Below, piece after piece: positions 1 to 6,839 of a stretch of 6,839 nucleotides of DNA. The position numbers and the translations under genes are program-made. The notes below the pieces were generated by a model that did no database searches, was not told the origin of the DNA, and worked only from the letters and a program-made list of their open reading frames with translations. The stretch spans positions 1 through 6,839 of the forward strand of contig JAGFXI010000241.1 of the NCBI GenBank assembly GCA_017861095.1. The letters run 5' to 3'. Position 1 is the first letter of the stretch. Each line of letters starts with the position of its first letter. Source of the stretch: Deltaproteobacteria bacterium (GTDB taxonomy: Bacteria; Desulfobacterota; Syntrophobacteria; BM002).

Positions 1-666
1 GTCTGGCTGCTCCAGGGGATCTGGCTCACCATCCAGCTGGGGCTGATTGCCTGGATCATCGCCCTCGTTCTCGGCGTGATCATCGGGACCATGAGGATCT
101 CGCCCTGGCCATGGGTCAGGCGGATCGGCACGGCGTACGTCGAGGTCTTCCGGAACATCCCCTTCCTGGTCCAGCTCTTCTTCTGGTACTTCGCCGGACC
201 CATGATCTTCGGCCAGGCCATGATGTTCAAGATCAATGCAATCTCGGGCCTCAACTACTACGTGGCCATCATCGGCCTCGGCCTCTATACCGCCTCGCGG
301 GTGGCGGAGCACGTTCGTGCCGGCTTCGCTTCCATTGCTCGGGATCAGTTCCAGGCGGCACTCTCGACCGGCCTCACCGAAATCCAGATGTACCGTTTCG
401 TCATCATCCCCTATGCGCTTCGGATCATCATCCCGCCCCTCACCACGGAGTTCCTCACCATCTTCAAGAATTCCTCGGTCGCCATGACCATCGGGGTCGC
501 CGAGACCACCTTCATGAGCTACAAGATCGACTCCGATACCTTCCACGGGCTGGAGGCGACCACAGGGGCCATGGCGGTCTATCTCCTCATCGGTCTTGCG
601 GTGGTGAAGCTCATGGGAATGATCGAGTCGCGCTTCAGGATAGCCGGCCTGGTGGGGAGGAAATGA
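1..666 (+). CDS. gltJ: Glutamate/aspartate-type ABC transporter permease, GltJ-like (5' end cut by window)
   Basis: Inner-membrane permease of a polar amino acid importer (HisM/GlnP/GltJ group of the binding-protein-dependent permease family). The frame is open from base 1 to the TGA at 664-666, giving 221 visible residues. Compared with GltJ-type proteins only a short N-terminal stretch, perhaps 15-25 residues, is missing. A first membrane segment lies at about visible residues 9-30. The family-typical YVEVFRNIP follows at about 46-54 and leads into a second hydrophobic segment. The EAA loop that docks onto the ATPase lies at about 118-137, with QAALSTGL then a conserved IIP. A last membrane segment precedes a basic tail. 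The gene lies directly before gltK and gltL. Similarity to E. coli GltJ is by recall. Glutamate/aspartate is the likely substrate, but related transporters for other polar amino acids look similar, so specificity is inferred. Confidence 0.9.
   Translation, partial: VWLLQGIWLTIQLGLIAWIIALVLGVIIGTMRISPWPWVRRIGTAYVEVFRNIPFLVQLFFWYFAGPMIFGQAMMFKINAISGLNYYVAIIGLGLYTASRVAEHVRAGFASIARDQFQAALSTGLTEIQMYRFVIIPYALRIIIPPLTTEFLTIFKNSSVAMTIGVAETTFMSYKIDSDTFHGLEATTGAMAVYLLIGLAVVKLMGMIESRFRIAGLVGRK
654..660 (+). promoter_or_regulatory. Ribosome binding site of gltK, favouring ATG 669
   Basis: GGGGAGG lies inside the last codons of gltJ. Two in-frame ATGs follow, at 663 and 669. The first overlaps the gltJ stop (ATGA) but sits only two bases after the Shine-Dalgarno core. 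The second sits eight bases after it, which is the better spacing. I therefore prefer 669 as the start. Either way gltK translation is probably coupled to gltJ. Confidence 0.6.
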
Positions 667-668
667 CC

Positions 669-1362
669 ATGTTCGATGCGGTCTGGAGAAATCTCCCCTA
701 TCTCCTCGGCGGGTACTGGGTGACGGTGAAGCTCACCTTTTTTGCCCTCATCGGCGGAATAACCCTCGGCGTCCTCGTGGGTCTGGGCCGAATCTGGGGG
801 AATAACCCTCGGCGTCCTCGTGGGTCTCGGCCGAATCTCCAAGAAAAAGTGGATCTACTACCCGGTGACGTTCTACGTCAACCTCATCCGGAACATTCCC
901 CTGATCCTGGTGATCTTCTGGTTCTACTTTGTCATGCCCATCATTGTGGGGAGGCCCATGGACCCCTTCCCGTCGGCGGTGATCTCCTTTATCGTCTTCG
1001 AGGCGACCTACTTCGGCGAAATCCTTCGGGCCGGGTTCCAATCGGTGAGCCGGGACCTTATCCAGGCGGGCTATTCCACCGGCCTCACATACTGGCAGAC
1101 AACCCGCTATCTCCTGGTACCCATCGCCTTTCGCCGCATGCTGCCGAGCATGATCACCCAGAGCATCGTGACCTACCAGGATACGAGTCTCGCCTTTGTC
1201 ATTGGGCTGCCGGAGCTGGTTCGGAGAACCGCTATCGTCGACGGGCTGGAAGTGCGGTCCATCCAGCTCTTCGGCTTCGTGGCCGTCGTTTTCTTCATCA
1301 CCTGCTACCTCGGCTCAATCGTCAGTCGGCGCTTCGAGGTGCAGAGGGAAAGAGGATTCTAG
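669..1362 (+). pseudogene. gltK: Glutamate/aspartate-type ABC transporter permease, GltK-like, frameshifted by a 43-bp tandem duplication
   Basis: Second inner-membrane permease of the importer, expected to pair with GltJ and GltL. From ATG 669 the frame reads a normal GltK start (FDAVWRNLPYLLGGYWVTVK, first membrane segment) up to about 795. It then shifts because a 43-bp unit is repeated (756-798 and 799-838). The rest of the permease continues in the other frame from about 820 to TAG 1360-1362. It contains YVNLIRNIPL, hydrophobic segments and an EAA loop with QAGYSTGL followed by LLVP (about 1063-1122). Removing one 43-bp unit restores a seamless 216-residue protein of ordinary family length, so this is a single lesion in an otherwise healthy gene. 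A GTG at 820 could start a 180-residue product without the first membrane segment, but I see no Shine-Dalgarno argument for it. It may be a true mutation, a reversible slippage event or an assembly error. Confidence 0.85.
756..838 (+). repeat. Imperfect 43-bp tandem duplication inside gltK
   Basis: Bases 756-795 and 799-838 match at 39 of 40 positions. The difference is G at 785 against C at 828. The three bases 796-798 complete the 43-bp period. Because 43 is not a multiple of three, the extra copy shifts the reading frame by one. The second copy runs into the native downstream sequence (CCAAGAAAAAG), and codons across 799-850 fit GltK-type proteins. The extra material is therefore one unit and not an insertion sequence. 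Confidence 0.95.
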
Positions 1363-1366
1363 GCCC

Positions 1367-2092
1367 ATGATCGAGATCAGGGACATGAGCAAGTGGTACG
1401 GCGACTTCCAGGTTCTGAGCCGCATCAACGAGGTGATTCATCGGGGGCAAACCGTGGTGGTGTGCGGCCCGAGCGGCTCCGGAAAGAGCACCCTTCTCCG
1501 CTGCATCAACGGTCTGGAACCCTTTCAGGAAGGCGAAGTCCTCGTGGACGGAGTCTCGGTGAGCGATCCCTCGACCAACCTCTACAAGCTGCGGCAGAAG
1601 ATCGGCATGGTCTTCCAGCGATTCGAGCTCTATCCCCATATGACCGCGCTCCAGAACATCACTCTCGCCCCGCTCAAGGTGAAGAAGAAGACTCGCGAAG
1701 AGGCGGGGAAAAAGGCTATGGAGCTTCTCGCGCGGGTTGGGATCCCCGACAAGGCCGACTCCTTTCCCGCCAACCTCTCGGGGGGGCAGCAGCAGCGGGT
1801 CGCCATCGCCCGCGCCCTCGCCATGGAGCCGGAGGTCATGATGTTCGACGAGCCCACCTCGGCCCTGGACCCGGAGATGATCAAGGAGGTGCTCGACGTC
1901 ATGATCAACCTGGCGAAAGGCGGGATGACCATGGTGGTGGTTAGTCACGAGATGGGGTTCGCCAGGGAGGTTGCGGACGAGATCATCTTCATGGACGAGG
2001 GAAAGATCATCGAGCGAGGGACCGGCGAGGAGTTCTTCAAGAACCCGAAGAGCGAGAGGACCAAGGATTTCCTGAGCAAGATCCTCATCTGA
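1367..2092 (+). CDS. gltL: Glutamate/aspartate-type ABC transporter ATP-binding protein GltL
   Basis: Cytoplasmic ATPase that powers the GltJ/GltK permeases; polar amino acid ABC family. The protein is 241 residues, the same size class as E. coli GltL, which it closely resembles by recall. All nucleotide-binding motifs are present and intact: Walker [10 protein letters not shown] at 34-42, Q-loop Gln84, signature LSGGQ at 137-141, Walker B ending in DEP at 161-163, D-loop SALD at 165-168 and switch His194. ATG 1367 is chosen because the family N-terminus [12 protein letters not shown] begins there. A longer reading upstream in the same frame would overlap gltK and is not homologous. AGAGG at 1351-1355 is a slightly distant Shine-Dalgarno. 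The gene starts four bases after the gltK stop and ends with TGA 2090-2092. No lesion is seen, so the ATPase remains functional in sequence even though its permease partner is broken. Confidence 0.95.
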   Translation: MIEIRDMSKWYGDFQVLSRINEVIHRGQTVVVCGPSGSGKSTLLRCINGLEPFQEGEVLVDGVSVSDPSTNLYKLRQKIGMVFQRFELYPHMTALQNITLAPLKVKKKTREEAGKKAMELLARVGIPDKADSFPANLSGGQQQRVAIARALAMEPEVMMFDEPTSALDPEMIKEVLDVMINLAKGGMTMVVVSHEMGFAREVADEIIFMDEGKIIERGTGEEFFKNPKSERTKDFLSKILI

Positions 2093-2125
2093 GGCGCAAG
2101 GCGTAAGGACCGAGCAACAAAAATC

Positions 2126-2219
2126 CAGGAATCAGAAGCCAGAAGGAGTCAGGAGACAGCAGAAGACGCAACGCTTAAGGGGTGAAATTCGAGGAGTCAG
2201 GAGTTAGAGTCGGGAGTGA
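2126..2219 (+). repeat. Degenerate purine-rich GGAGTCAG repeats
   Basis: This stretch is a loose succession of words such as CAGGAATCAGAAG, GGAGTCAGGAG (2145-2155), AGGAGACAG, GGAGTCAGGAG again (2193-2203) and AGAGTCGGGAG. It has no open frame of note. Similar CAGGAGTCAG-type intergenic tracts are, from memory, common between genes in some Deltaproteobacteria. Their function is unknown to me. It fills most of the first half of the gene-free gap after gltL. Confidence 0.6.
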
Positions 2220-2259
2220 AAGCTCACGGGCTGCTACCCCAAGCGGTTTCGACATTTCT

Positions 2260-2336
2260 ATCGCGGCTGGAAGCCGCTTCCACAGGATCAGGTCTTTTGA
2301 TCCTGTCTGTGGGAGAGGCTTCTAGCCTCGATTTTT
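2260..2336 (+). repeat. REP-like long inverted repeat with T-run (possible terminator after gltJKL)
   Basis: The left arm, 2260-2290, pairs with the right arm, 2298-2332, around a 7-base loop. Of 31 left-arm bases, 27 match; there are four mismatches and a 4-base bulge (GACA) in the right arm. The top of the stem is a perfect GGATCA/TGATCC at 2285-2290 and 2298-2303. The left arm holds its own small palindrome, GGAAG-CCG-CTTCC, at 2269-2281. Five Ts follow at 2332-2336, so a transcript could fold into a terminator-like hairpin. The layout resembles extragenic palindromic (REP/REPIN) elements that occur in many copies per genome. It lies about 170 bases beyond gltL, far for a dedicated terminator, so a repeat element that also terminates transcription seems most likely. 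Confidence 0.65.
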
Positions 2337-2350
2337 AGCAGCACATGTGA

Positions 2351-2367
2351 GGTGGGCATCGCCCACC
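2351..2367 (+). repeat. Short perfect palindrome GGTGGGC-N3-GCCCACC
   Basis: Perfect 7-bp arms around ATC. It sits just after the REP-like hairpin and 22 bases before the racemase start. A similar GGTGGGC/GCCCACC word is, as I recall, a recurrent intergenic motif in several proteobacterial groups, so a dispersed repeat is likelier than a gene-specific operator. A transcript hairpin here could affect translation of the racemase, which has no strong ribosome binding site. Confidence 0.55.
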
Positions 2368-2389
2368 GAAAACGGACGACTACAGTATC

Positions 2390-3112
2390 ATGGCGGAGAA
2401 GGTAATCGGTATTCTCGGGGGAATGGGGCCGGAGGCGACGCTGAGCCTTTTCGAGAAAATTATTGCCAACACTCCTGCAACGAGGGACCAGGATCACCTT
2501 CGAGTGATCATCGACAGCAACGCGAAGATCCCGGACCGGACTCCGGCGATTCTCGGTCAGGGGAATAGCCCGGTTCCGGCCATGGTCGAGAGCGGCCGGA
2601 CCCTTGAACGGGCGGGAGCGGATTTTGTCGTCATCCCCTGCGTCTCCGCTCACTTCTTCCTCGATGAGCTCCGGGCGCAGCTCGCCCTCCCAATCCTTTC
2701 TCTCTTTGACGCGGTAGCGGAAGAGCTGGAGCGACAGCAGCCGGTTCCGGCTGCGGTCGGGCTCCTCGCCACAACCGGCACCATCCACGGGGGAAAATTT
2801 CAGGAACGACTCCAGAAGAGCAGGATGGATACGTTGGTACCCGGGCTCGACGATCAGAAACGGGTCATGAGTGTCATCTACCGGATCAAGGCCACCTCCT
2901 CCGGCTCCGGTCGCGAAGAGATGAGATCCGAGCTCCGGTCGGTGGTCGCTGTCCTTGTCGACCGGGGAGCGCAGGCGATCGTGGCGGGATGTACGGAGAT
3001 TCCTCTCGTGTTGCGTTCCCAGGATGTGCCAGTTCCCTTCTTCGACTCTCTCCTTGTCCTCGCTCGGGCCGCCATCGTCGCGGCCGGGCGACGGCCCCTT
3101 GCGAGACCCTGA
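2390..3112 (+). CDS. Aspartate/glutamate racemase family protein
   Basis: Cytoplasmic, cofactor-independent amino acid racemase family that interconverts L and D forms of acidic amino acids by a two-cysteine mechanism. The protein is 240 residues, about the usual length. The N-terminal motif GILGGMGPEAT is at 7-17, and the substrate-side motif DSNAKIPDRT is at 42-51. The first catalytic Cys is C84 in IPCVSAH and the second is C201 in AGCTEIP. The common wording around the first Cys is PCNTAH; here it is PCVSAH, so the Asn-Thr pair is replaced by Val-Ser. ATG 2390 is the natural start for MAEKVIGILGG, but I see no good Shine-Dalgarno upstream. It lies 297 bases after gltL, past a possible terminator, so it is probably transcribed separately. 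It converges on glyS with a 42-base gap. Aspartate racemase is the best guess; glutamate or broader specificity cannot be excluded. Confidence 0.88.
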   Translation: MAEKVIGILGGMGPEATLSLFEKIIANTPATRDQDHLRVIIDSNAKIPDRTPAILGQGNSPVPAMVESGRTLERAGADFVVIPCVSAHFFLDELRAQLALPILSLFDAVAEELERQQPVPAAVGLLATTGTIHGGKFQERLQKSRMDTLVPGLDDQKRVMSVIYRIKATSSGSGREEMRSELRSVVAVLVDRGAQAIVAGCTEIPLVLRSQDVPVPFFDSLLVLARAAIVAAGRRPLARP

Positions 3113-3154
3113 GATTCAGCCTGAACGGGATCAAGAGCGCATGGTGGACGGCTC

Positions 3155-5129
3155 TCAGGCCGCAAGCCGGGAGAAGTCCGCCAGACGGCGGAATAGTCCG
3201 GCCACCCGGGAGAGCAAGGCGAGGCGGTTCTGGCGGATCGCCATATCTTTATCCAGGACCAGGACGTCGTCGAAGAAACAATCGATCGGTGCCTTTAGTC
3301 GCACAAGGCACTGAAGGGCGGCACCGTAATTTTGGCCGGTCAGGAGCTTCCTCAACTCCTCTTCGGAGGTGGTGAGATCCCGGTAGAGATCCTTCTCGGC
3401 CTGGGTCGTGAACTTGAGGGGATCCACGGCGGCGCCCACCTCCTCCTTGAGGATGTTCACCACTCGTTTTACGGTCACCAGAAGCGGGCCGAAGTCCTCG
3501 CGGGCCCTGAATGCCTTAAGGGCGTCGATCTTCACCATGGTCTCCACGAGGGGATCGAGGTGGTAGGCGAGAACCGCATCCACCACATCCTGCGGATAGC
3601 CCTGGCCGGTGAGAAGGTTCTCGAACCTAACTCGGAAGAATTCGAGCACGGCCTTACGAGTCTCCGCCGCCGGCTCGGTGAGCTTTCCGTCGAGGCCGAT
3701 CATGGCGCGGTCGACGAGATCGGCAACGGACAAGGGGAGTTTCTTCTCGAGGATGATGCGTATGATGCCCAAGGTCTGCCGCCGGAGGGCGAAGGGGTCG
3801 GCGGTGCCGGAGGGGATCTGGCCGATACCGAAGCATCCCACCAGGGTGTCCATCTTGTCGGCGATGGAGATGAGGGCTCCGGGCATGCCGGAGGGCAGAT
3901 CGCCGCCGGCGTGGGTGGGCAGGTAGTGCTCGTAGATCGCCTGGGCGACCGCCTCTTGTTCGCCGGCGCTCCGGGCGTAGGATCGGCCGATGGCGCCCTG
4001 GAGCTCGGGGAACTCACCCACCGTTCCGGTAACGAGGTCCGCCTTGCAGAGGTAGGCGGCCCGGCTCACGAGCCCTTTGTCCGTGGGGGCCACCTTGTCG
4101 GCCATGTACTCGGCGAGGGCTCTGAAGCGCTCCATCTTCTCGTACGAAGTCCCGAGTCTGGAGTGGAAGATAACACTCTTGAGCTGTTCCGCCCGGGCCG
4201 CGAAGGGCACTTTCTGGTCCTCGACAAAGTAGAACCGGGCATCTTCCAGGCGCGCCCGCAGCACCCGCTCGTTGCCCTTGGCCACGACTTCAGGATTGCG
4301 GGTGAGAGTATTATTGACGGTGACGAAGTGGGGCATGAGCTTGCCGGCGCCGTCCACCACGGCAAAGTAGCGCTGGTGCTGGCGCATGGCGGTGATCGGG
4401 ACCTCTTGCGGCAGCTCCAGGTATGGCCGGTCGAACCCTCCGCACACGGCGCTCGGGTACTCGACGAGCTGGGTGACCTGGTCGAGGAGGGCCTCATCCG
4501 AGAGGATCTTCCCGCCCTTTTCCTCGGCAGCAACAGCAATGACCTGGCGGATACGGGCCTTGCGCTCTTCGATGTCCACGATGACGAAGCGGTCCCGGAG
4601 AAGACCAACGTAGCGGTCGAGATCGGTGATCTCGAAGGGGCCCGGACTCATGAAGCGATGTCCCCGGGACGTCCTCCCGCTCGCGATGTTCCCGAAGGTG
4701 AAGGGGACCACATCCTTGCCGAGGAGGGCGACGATCCAGTGGATGGGGCGGGCGAAGTGCACCTTGAGCGCCCCCCAGCGCATGGACTTGGGAAAGGGGA
4801 TGTTTTGGATGAGCTCCGGCAGCATGTCGGCGAGGAGCTCCCCTGTGGCCAGACCCGGCTGGTGCCGAGAGAGCACCAGGTACTCGCCTCGGGGCGTCTG
4901 CTTGACCTGGAGCTCCTCCACGGTCACTCCCTGGGCCCGGGCAAAGCCGAGGGCCGCCTTGGTGGGCTTTCCCGCTGCGTCGAAGGCCGCCTGTTTCGGT
5001 GGGCCCGTGACTCACCCGCTGGTCGGTGAGGCTCTTGTCGAACATGGTGGCCATGGCCTCCAAGGCCGGCTCGATGTAACCCGCCGGGATCTCCTCTGTT
5101 CCTATCTCGAGCAAGAAATCGTTCGCCAT
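3155..5129 (-). pseudogene. glyS: Glycyl-tRNA synthetase beta subunit, frame broken by a deletion near the 5' end
   Basis: Beta subunit of the alpha2beta2 glycyl-tRNA synthetase, which attaches glycine to tRNA-Gly with GlyQ. The start is ATG 5129-5127 with a GAGGG Shine-Dalgarno. The product begins ANDFLLEIGTEEIPAGYIEP and reads normally to RVSHG (about residue 43). The frame then changes at GGGCCC near 5012-5017. From there the proper sequence resumes as GPPKQAAFDAAGKPTKAA and continues without interruption to TGA 3157-3155. Recognisable later blocks include FPKSMRWG, SRGHRFM, MRQHQRYFAVVD, GEFPELQGAIGRSYAR, ADKMDTLVGCFGIGQ and DPFALRRQTLG, plus the C-terminal tRNA-binding region ending FRRLADFSRLAA. 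Compared with E. coli GlyS (by recall), about 30 residues, including the segment with the APRRLAL-type motif, are absent. The missing length must be 3n+2, roughly 90-100 bases. Everything else looks under normal constraint, so the lesion is recent or artefactual. The gene starts 59 bases after glyQ, in the usual glyQ-glyS order. Confidence 0.9.
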
Positions 5130-5188
5130 AACGTCCCTCGTCTCTCGTCCGCTTGCGACGGGTGACAATGGTGAAAACAGGCTGCTGC

Positions 5189-6061
<873 letters not shown>

Positions 6062-6114
6062 ACGCCTGCTCCTTGGCTGATATGGGGAGGGATAACTCTT
6101 TGAATTAAGCGACC

Positions 6115-6143
6115 AAACTACCGTGTCATGGGTTCCCTGTCAA
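6115..6143 (-). promoter_or_regulatory. Candidate sigma70 promoter of glyQ-glyS
   Basis: On the minus strand a perfect -35 TTGACA (6143-6138) is followed, after exactly 17 bases, by TAGTTT (6120-6115), a weaker match to TATAAT. Transcription would begin near 6108 and leave a leader of about 47 bases before the glyQ ATG. The leader is too short for a T-box, and I see no T-box-like structure in it. The motif match was found by eye only. Confidence 0.5.
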
Positions 6144-6160
6144 GGTGAAAAAGGTAGCCT

Positions 6161-6489
6161 GTGCGATCGGAGGCGCAGACGTTCTTCCTGGAAGTCCGGA
6201 AGCGCATGGGGAAACTGGTAACCCCCGCGAAGGTTCTGCAGGAACTGTGGCACGATTCTCTCCCGGCGGGTGTCTCGAGACCTTCGATGTCGCGTTGGAA
6301 CTTGCAGTACGAGGTGTTGACGAAGTCCTGCCCGTTGACTCGGAAGCCGTCATGCATGCCCGGCGTCCGGCAGACCAGTATGCCGGGTTAACGGCGAGAG
6401 ACCTCCTACATCTCTCGATGTGTCAGTTGAGGAGGATCGGATAGCTGAAAACCTTTGATAGAAATCTGCTGGCAGCGTTTCGCCGCTGA
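6161..6489 (+). pseudogene. PIN-domain (VapC-like) ribonuclease toxin remnant
   Basis: A decayed gene recognised by joining two frames. From 6161 the text reads RSEAQTFFLEVRKRMGKLVT then PAKVLQELWH, including the PIN-type glutamate at 6242-6244. At about 6271 one base seems lost; adding a C there would give PAGRLETFD. The other frame then continues with LETFDVALELA, DEVLPVDSEAV and YAGLTARDLLHLS, with the third acidic residue (Asp, 6400-6402). A TAG at 6442-6444 interrupts this frame, yet the sequence after it reads LKTFDRNLLAAFRR and stops at TGA 6487-6489, a typical PIN C-terminus with Asp at 6457-6459. The N-terminal DTN-type segment with the first Asp is not recognisable; a TAG at 6155-6157 blocks the frame. 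PIN toxins cut RNA and are normally paired with a VapB-like antitoxin. None is visible upstream, where glyQ begins on the other strand. Confidence 0.72.
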
Positions 6490-6637
6490 ACGAGGAAAAG
6501 GTGAGCTCTTTGGAAGATCAGGATCGAACTCCGTCCGGTTCTCTGCCCCTCTTTCCACACCCACATGTAGTGGTTCCTCAGCCACCAATCAAGCTGTCGG
6601 AAAGACCATAGTTAAACTCTTATAAGGCCTCCCGGTG

Positions 6638-6839
6638 TCAAGGGATAAACGTATCCTGGTAACGAAAAAGTTCGTCTTTCGTCAGGTGGCTCCGATGATG
6701 CCGCAACAGAGCTGCAATCTTGTGGGAGTCGATCCGGTCGTTTTTGCTCTTGCCGCCATGGATAGCCTTCATGTAGAGGGCGTGGCCGAGGACGAAGGGG
6801 ATCTTCTCCTTGGCGCAGAGATCAGCAAGCCAGTACCAG
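6638..6839 (-). mobile_element. IS110-family transposase fragment (runs off the right edge)
   Basis: Read on the minus strand from 6838, the frame gives WYWLADLCAKEKIPFVLGHA then LYMKAIHGGKSKNDRIDSHK and IAALLR, the N-terminal DEDD (RuvC-like) domain of IS110 transposases. Two of its acidic residues are visible in NDRID. After AALLR (about 6701) family members continue GGM-P-AYVYP. Here the reading becomes HHRSHLTKDELFRYQDTFIP and stops at TGA 6640-6638. The C-terminal transposase domain with its catalytic serine is absent. The copy is therefore truncated or rearranged near 6700 and unlikely to encode an active enzyme, though its 5' half continues outside the window. IS110 elements lack long terminal inverted repeats and carry a structured bridge RNA in their ends. 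I could not identify an end or such an RNA here. Confidence 0.85.

Noticed and set aside
111..1370. A 419-codon + frame across gltJ and gltK as one gene
   Set aside because: Its first half is an out-of-frame shadow of gltJ, and its last part is a shadow of gltK after the duplication. Only about 669-795 is real coding sequence.
2126..2367. A CRISPR array in the repeat-rich gap
   Set aside because: The repeats are short, variable in length and spacing, and of three unrelated kinds, with no uniform spacers and no cas gene nearby.
3113..3154. A bidirectional terminator between the racemase and glyS
   Set aside because: Only a weak 6-base pairing (GCCTGA with TCAGGC) with a long loop and no T-run was seen, too little to call.
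3332..5029. A 565-codon open frame on the + strand opposite glyS
   Set aside because: It lies entirely antisense to the well-conserved glyS reading. Its composition (many Gly, Glu, His, Leu and Val) is what GC-rich antisense codons give, and it has no recognisable domain.
6062..6108. A T-box or glycine riboswitch in the glyQ leader
   Set aside because: The leader from the predicted start to ATG is about 47 bases, and no T-box sequence or glycine aptamer-like structure was visible.
6406..6588. A 60-codon minus-strand frame between the PIN remnant and the IS110 fragment
   Set aside because: It overlaps the recognisable C-terminus of the PIN remnant on the other strand and matches no family I know.

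Overview
The window looks like chromosomal DNA from a GC-rich Gram-negative-type bacterium. Three things point that way: a glutamate/aspartate-type ABC importer, a split glyQ/glyS glycyl-tRNA synthetase (alpha2beta2 type), and an IS110-family transposase fragment. The protein wording and the repeat-rich intergenic DNA remind me of Deltaproteobacteria (Desulfobacterota, Geobacter/Syntrophobacter-like). That placement is inference from memory and was not tested by a search.

Layout: (1) Positions 1-2092, + strand, hold a tight transporter operon: the 3' part of gltJ (permease, cut by the window edge), gltK (permease, frameshifted by a 43-bp tandem duplication) and gltL (ATPase, intact). The periplasmic binding protein is not in the window and may lie upstream. 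(2) Positions 2093-2389 contain no gene. They hold degenerate GGAGTCAG repeats, a long REP-like hairpin ending in a T-run, and a small palindrome. (3) Positions 2390-3112, + strand, encode an intact aspartate/glutamate racemase-family protein with both catalytic cysteines. (4) Positions 5129-3155, - strand, hold glyS, convergent with the racemase, with an out-of-frame internal deletion near its 5' end. (5) Positions 6061-5189, - strand, hold intact glyQ, with a good Shine-Dalgarno sequence and a plausible sigma70 promoter. (6) Positions 6161-6489, + strand, hold the remains of a PIN-domain (VapC-like) gene with a frameshift, an in-frame stop and no N-terminus. (7) Positions 6490-6637 hold nothing I can assign. 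(8) Positions 6638-6839, - strand, hold an IS110-family transposase fragment that runs off the right edge and loses family similarity near 6700.

Functionally, the left half is acidic amino acid uptake plus a racemase that may interconvert D and L acidic amino acids. The right half is a housekeeping tRNA-charging operon next to a decayed accessory patch. The most notable signal is damage: gltK and glyS each carry one clean indel that breaks the frame while the rest of the protein stays well conserved. Because glyS is normally essential, assembly or sequencing error must be excluded before any biology is read into it. I did not find a convincing undescribed multi-gene system here.
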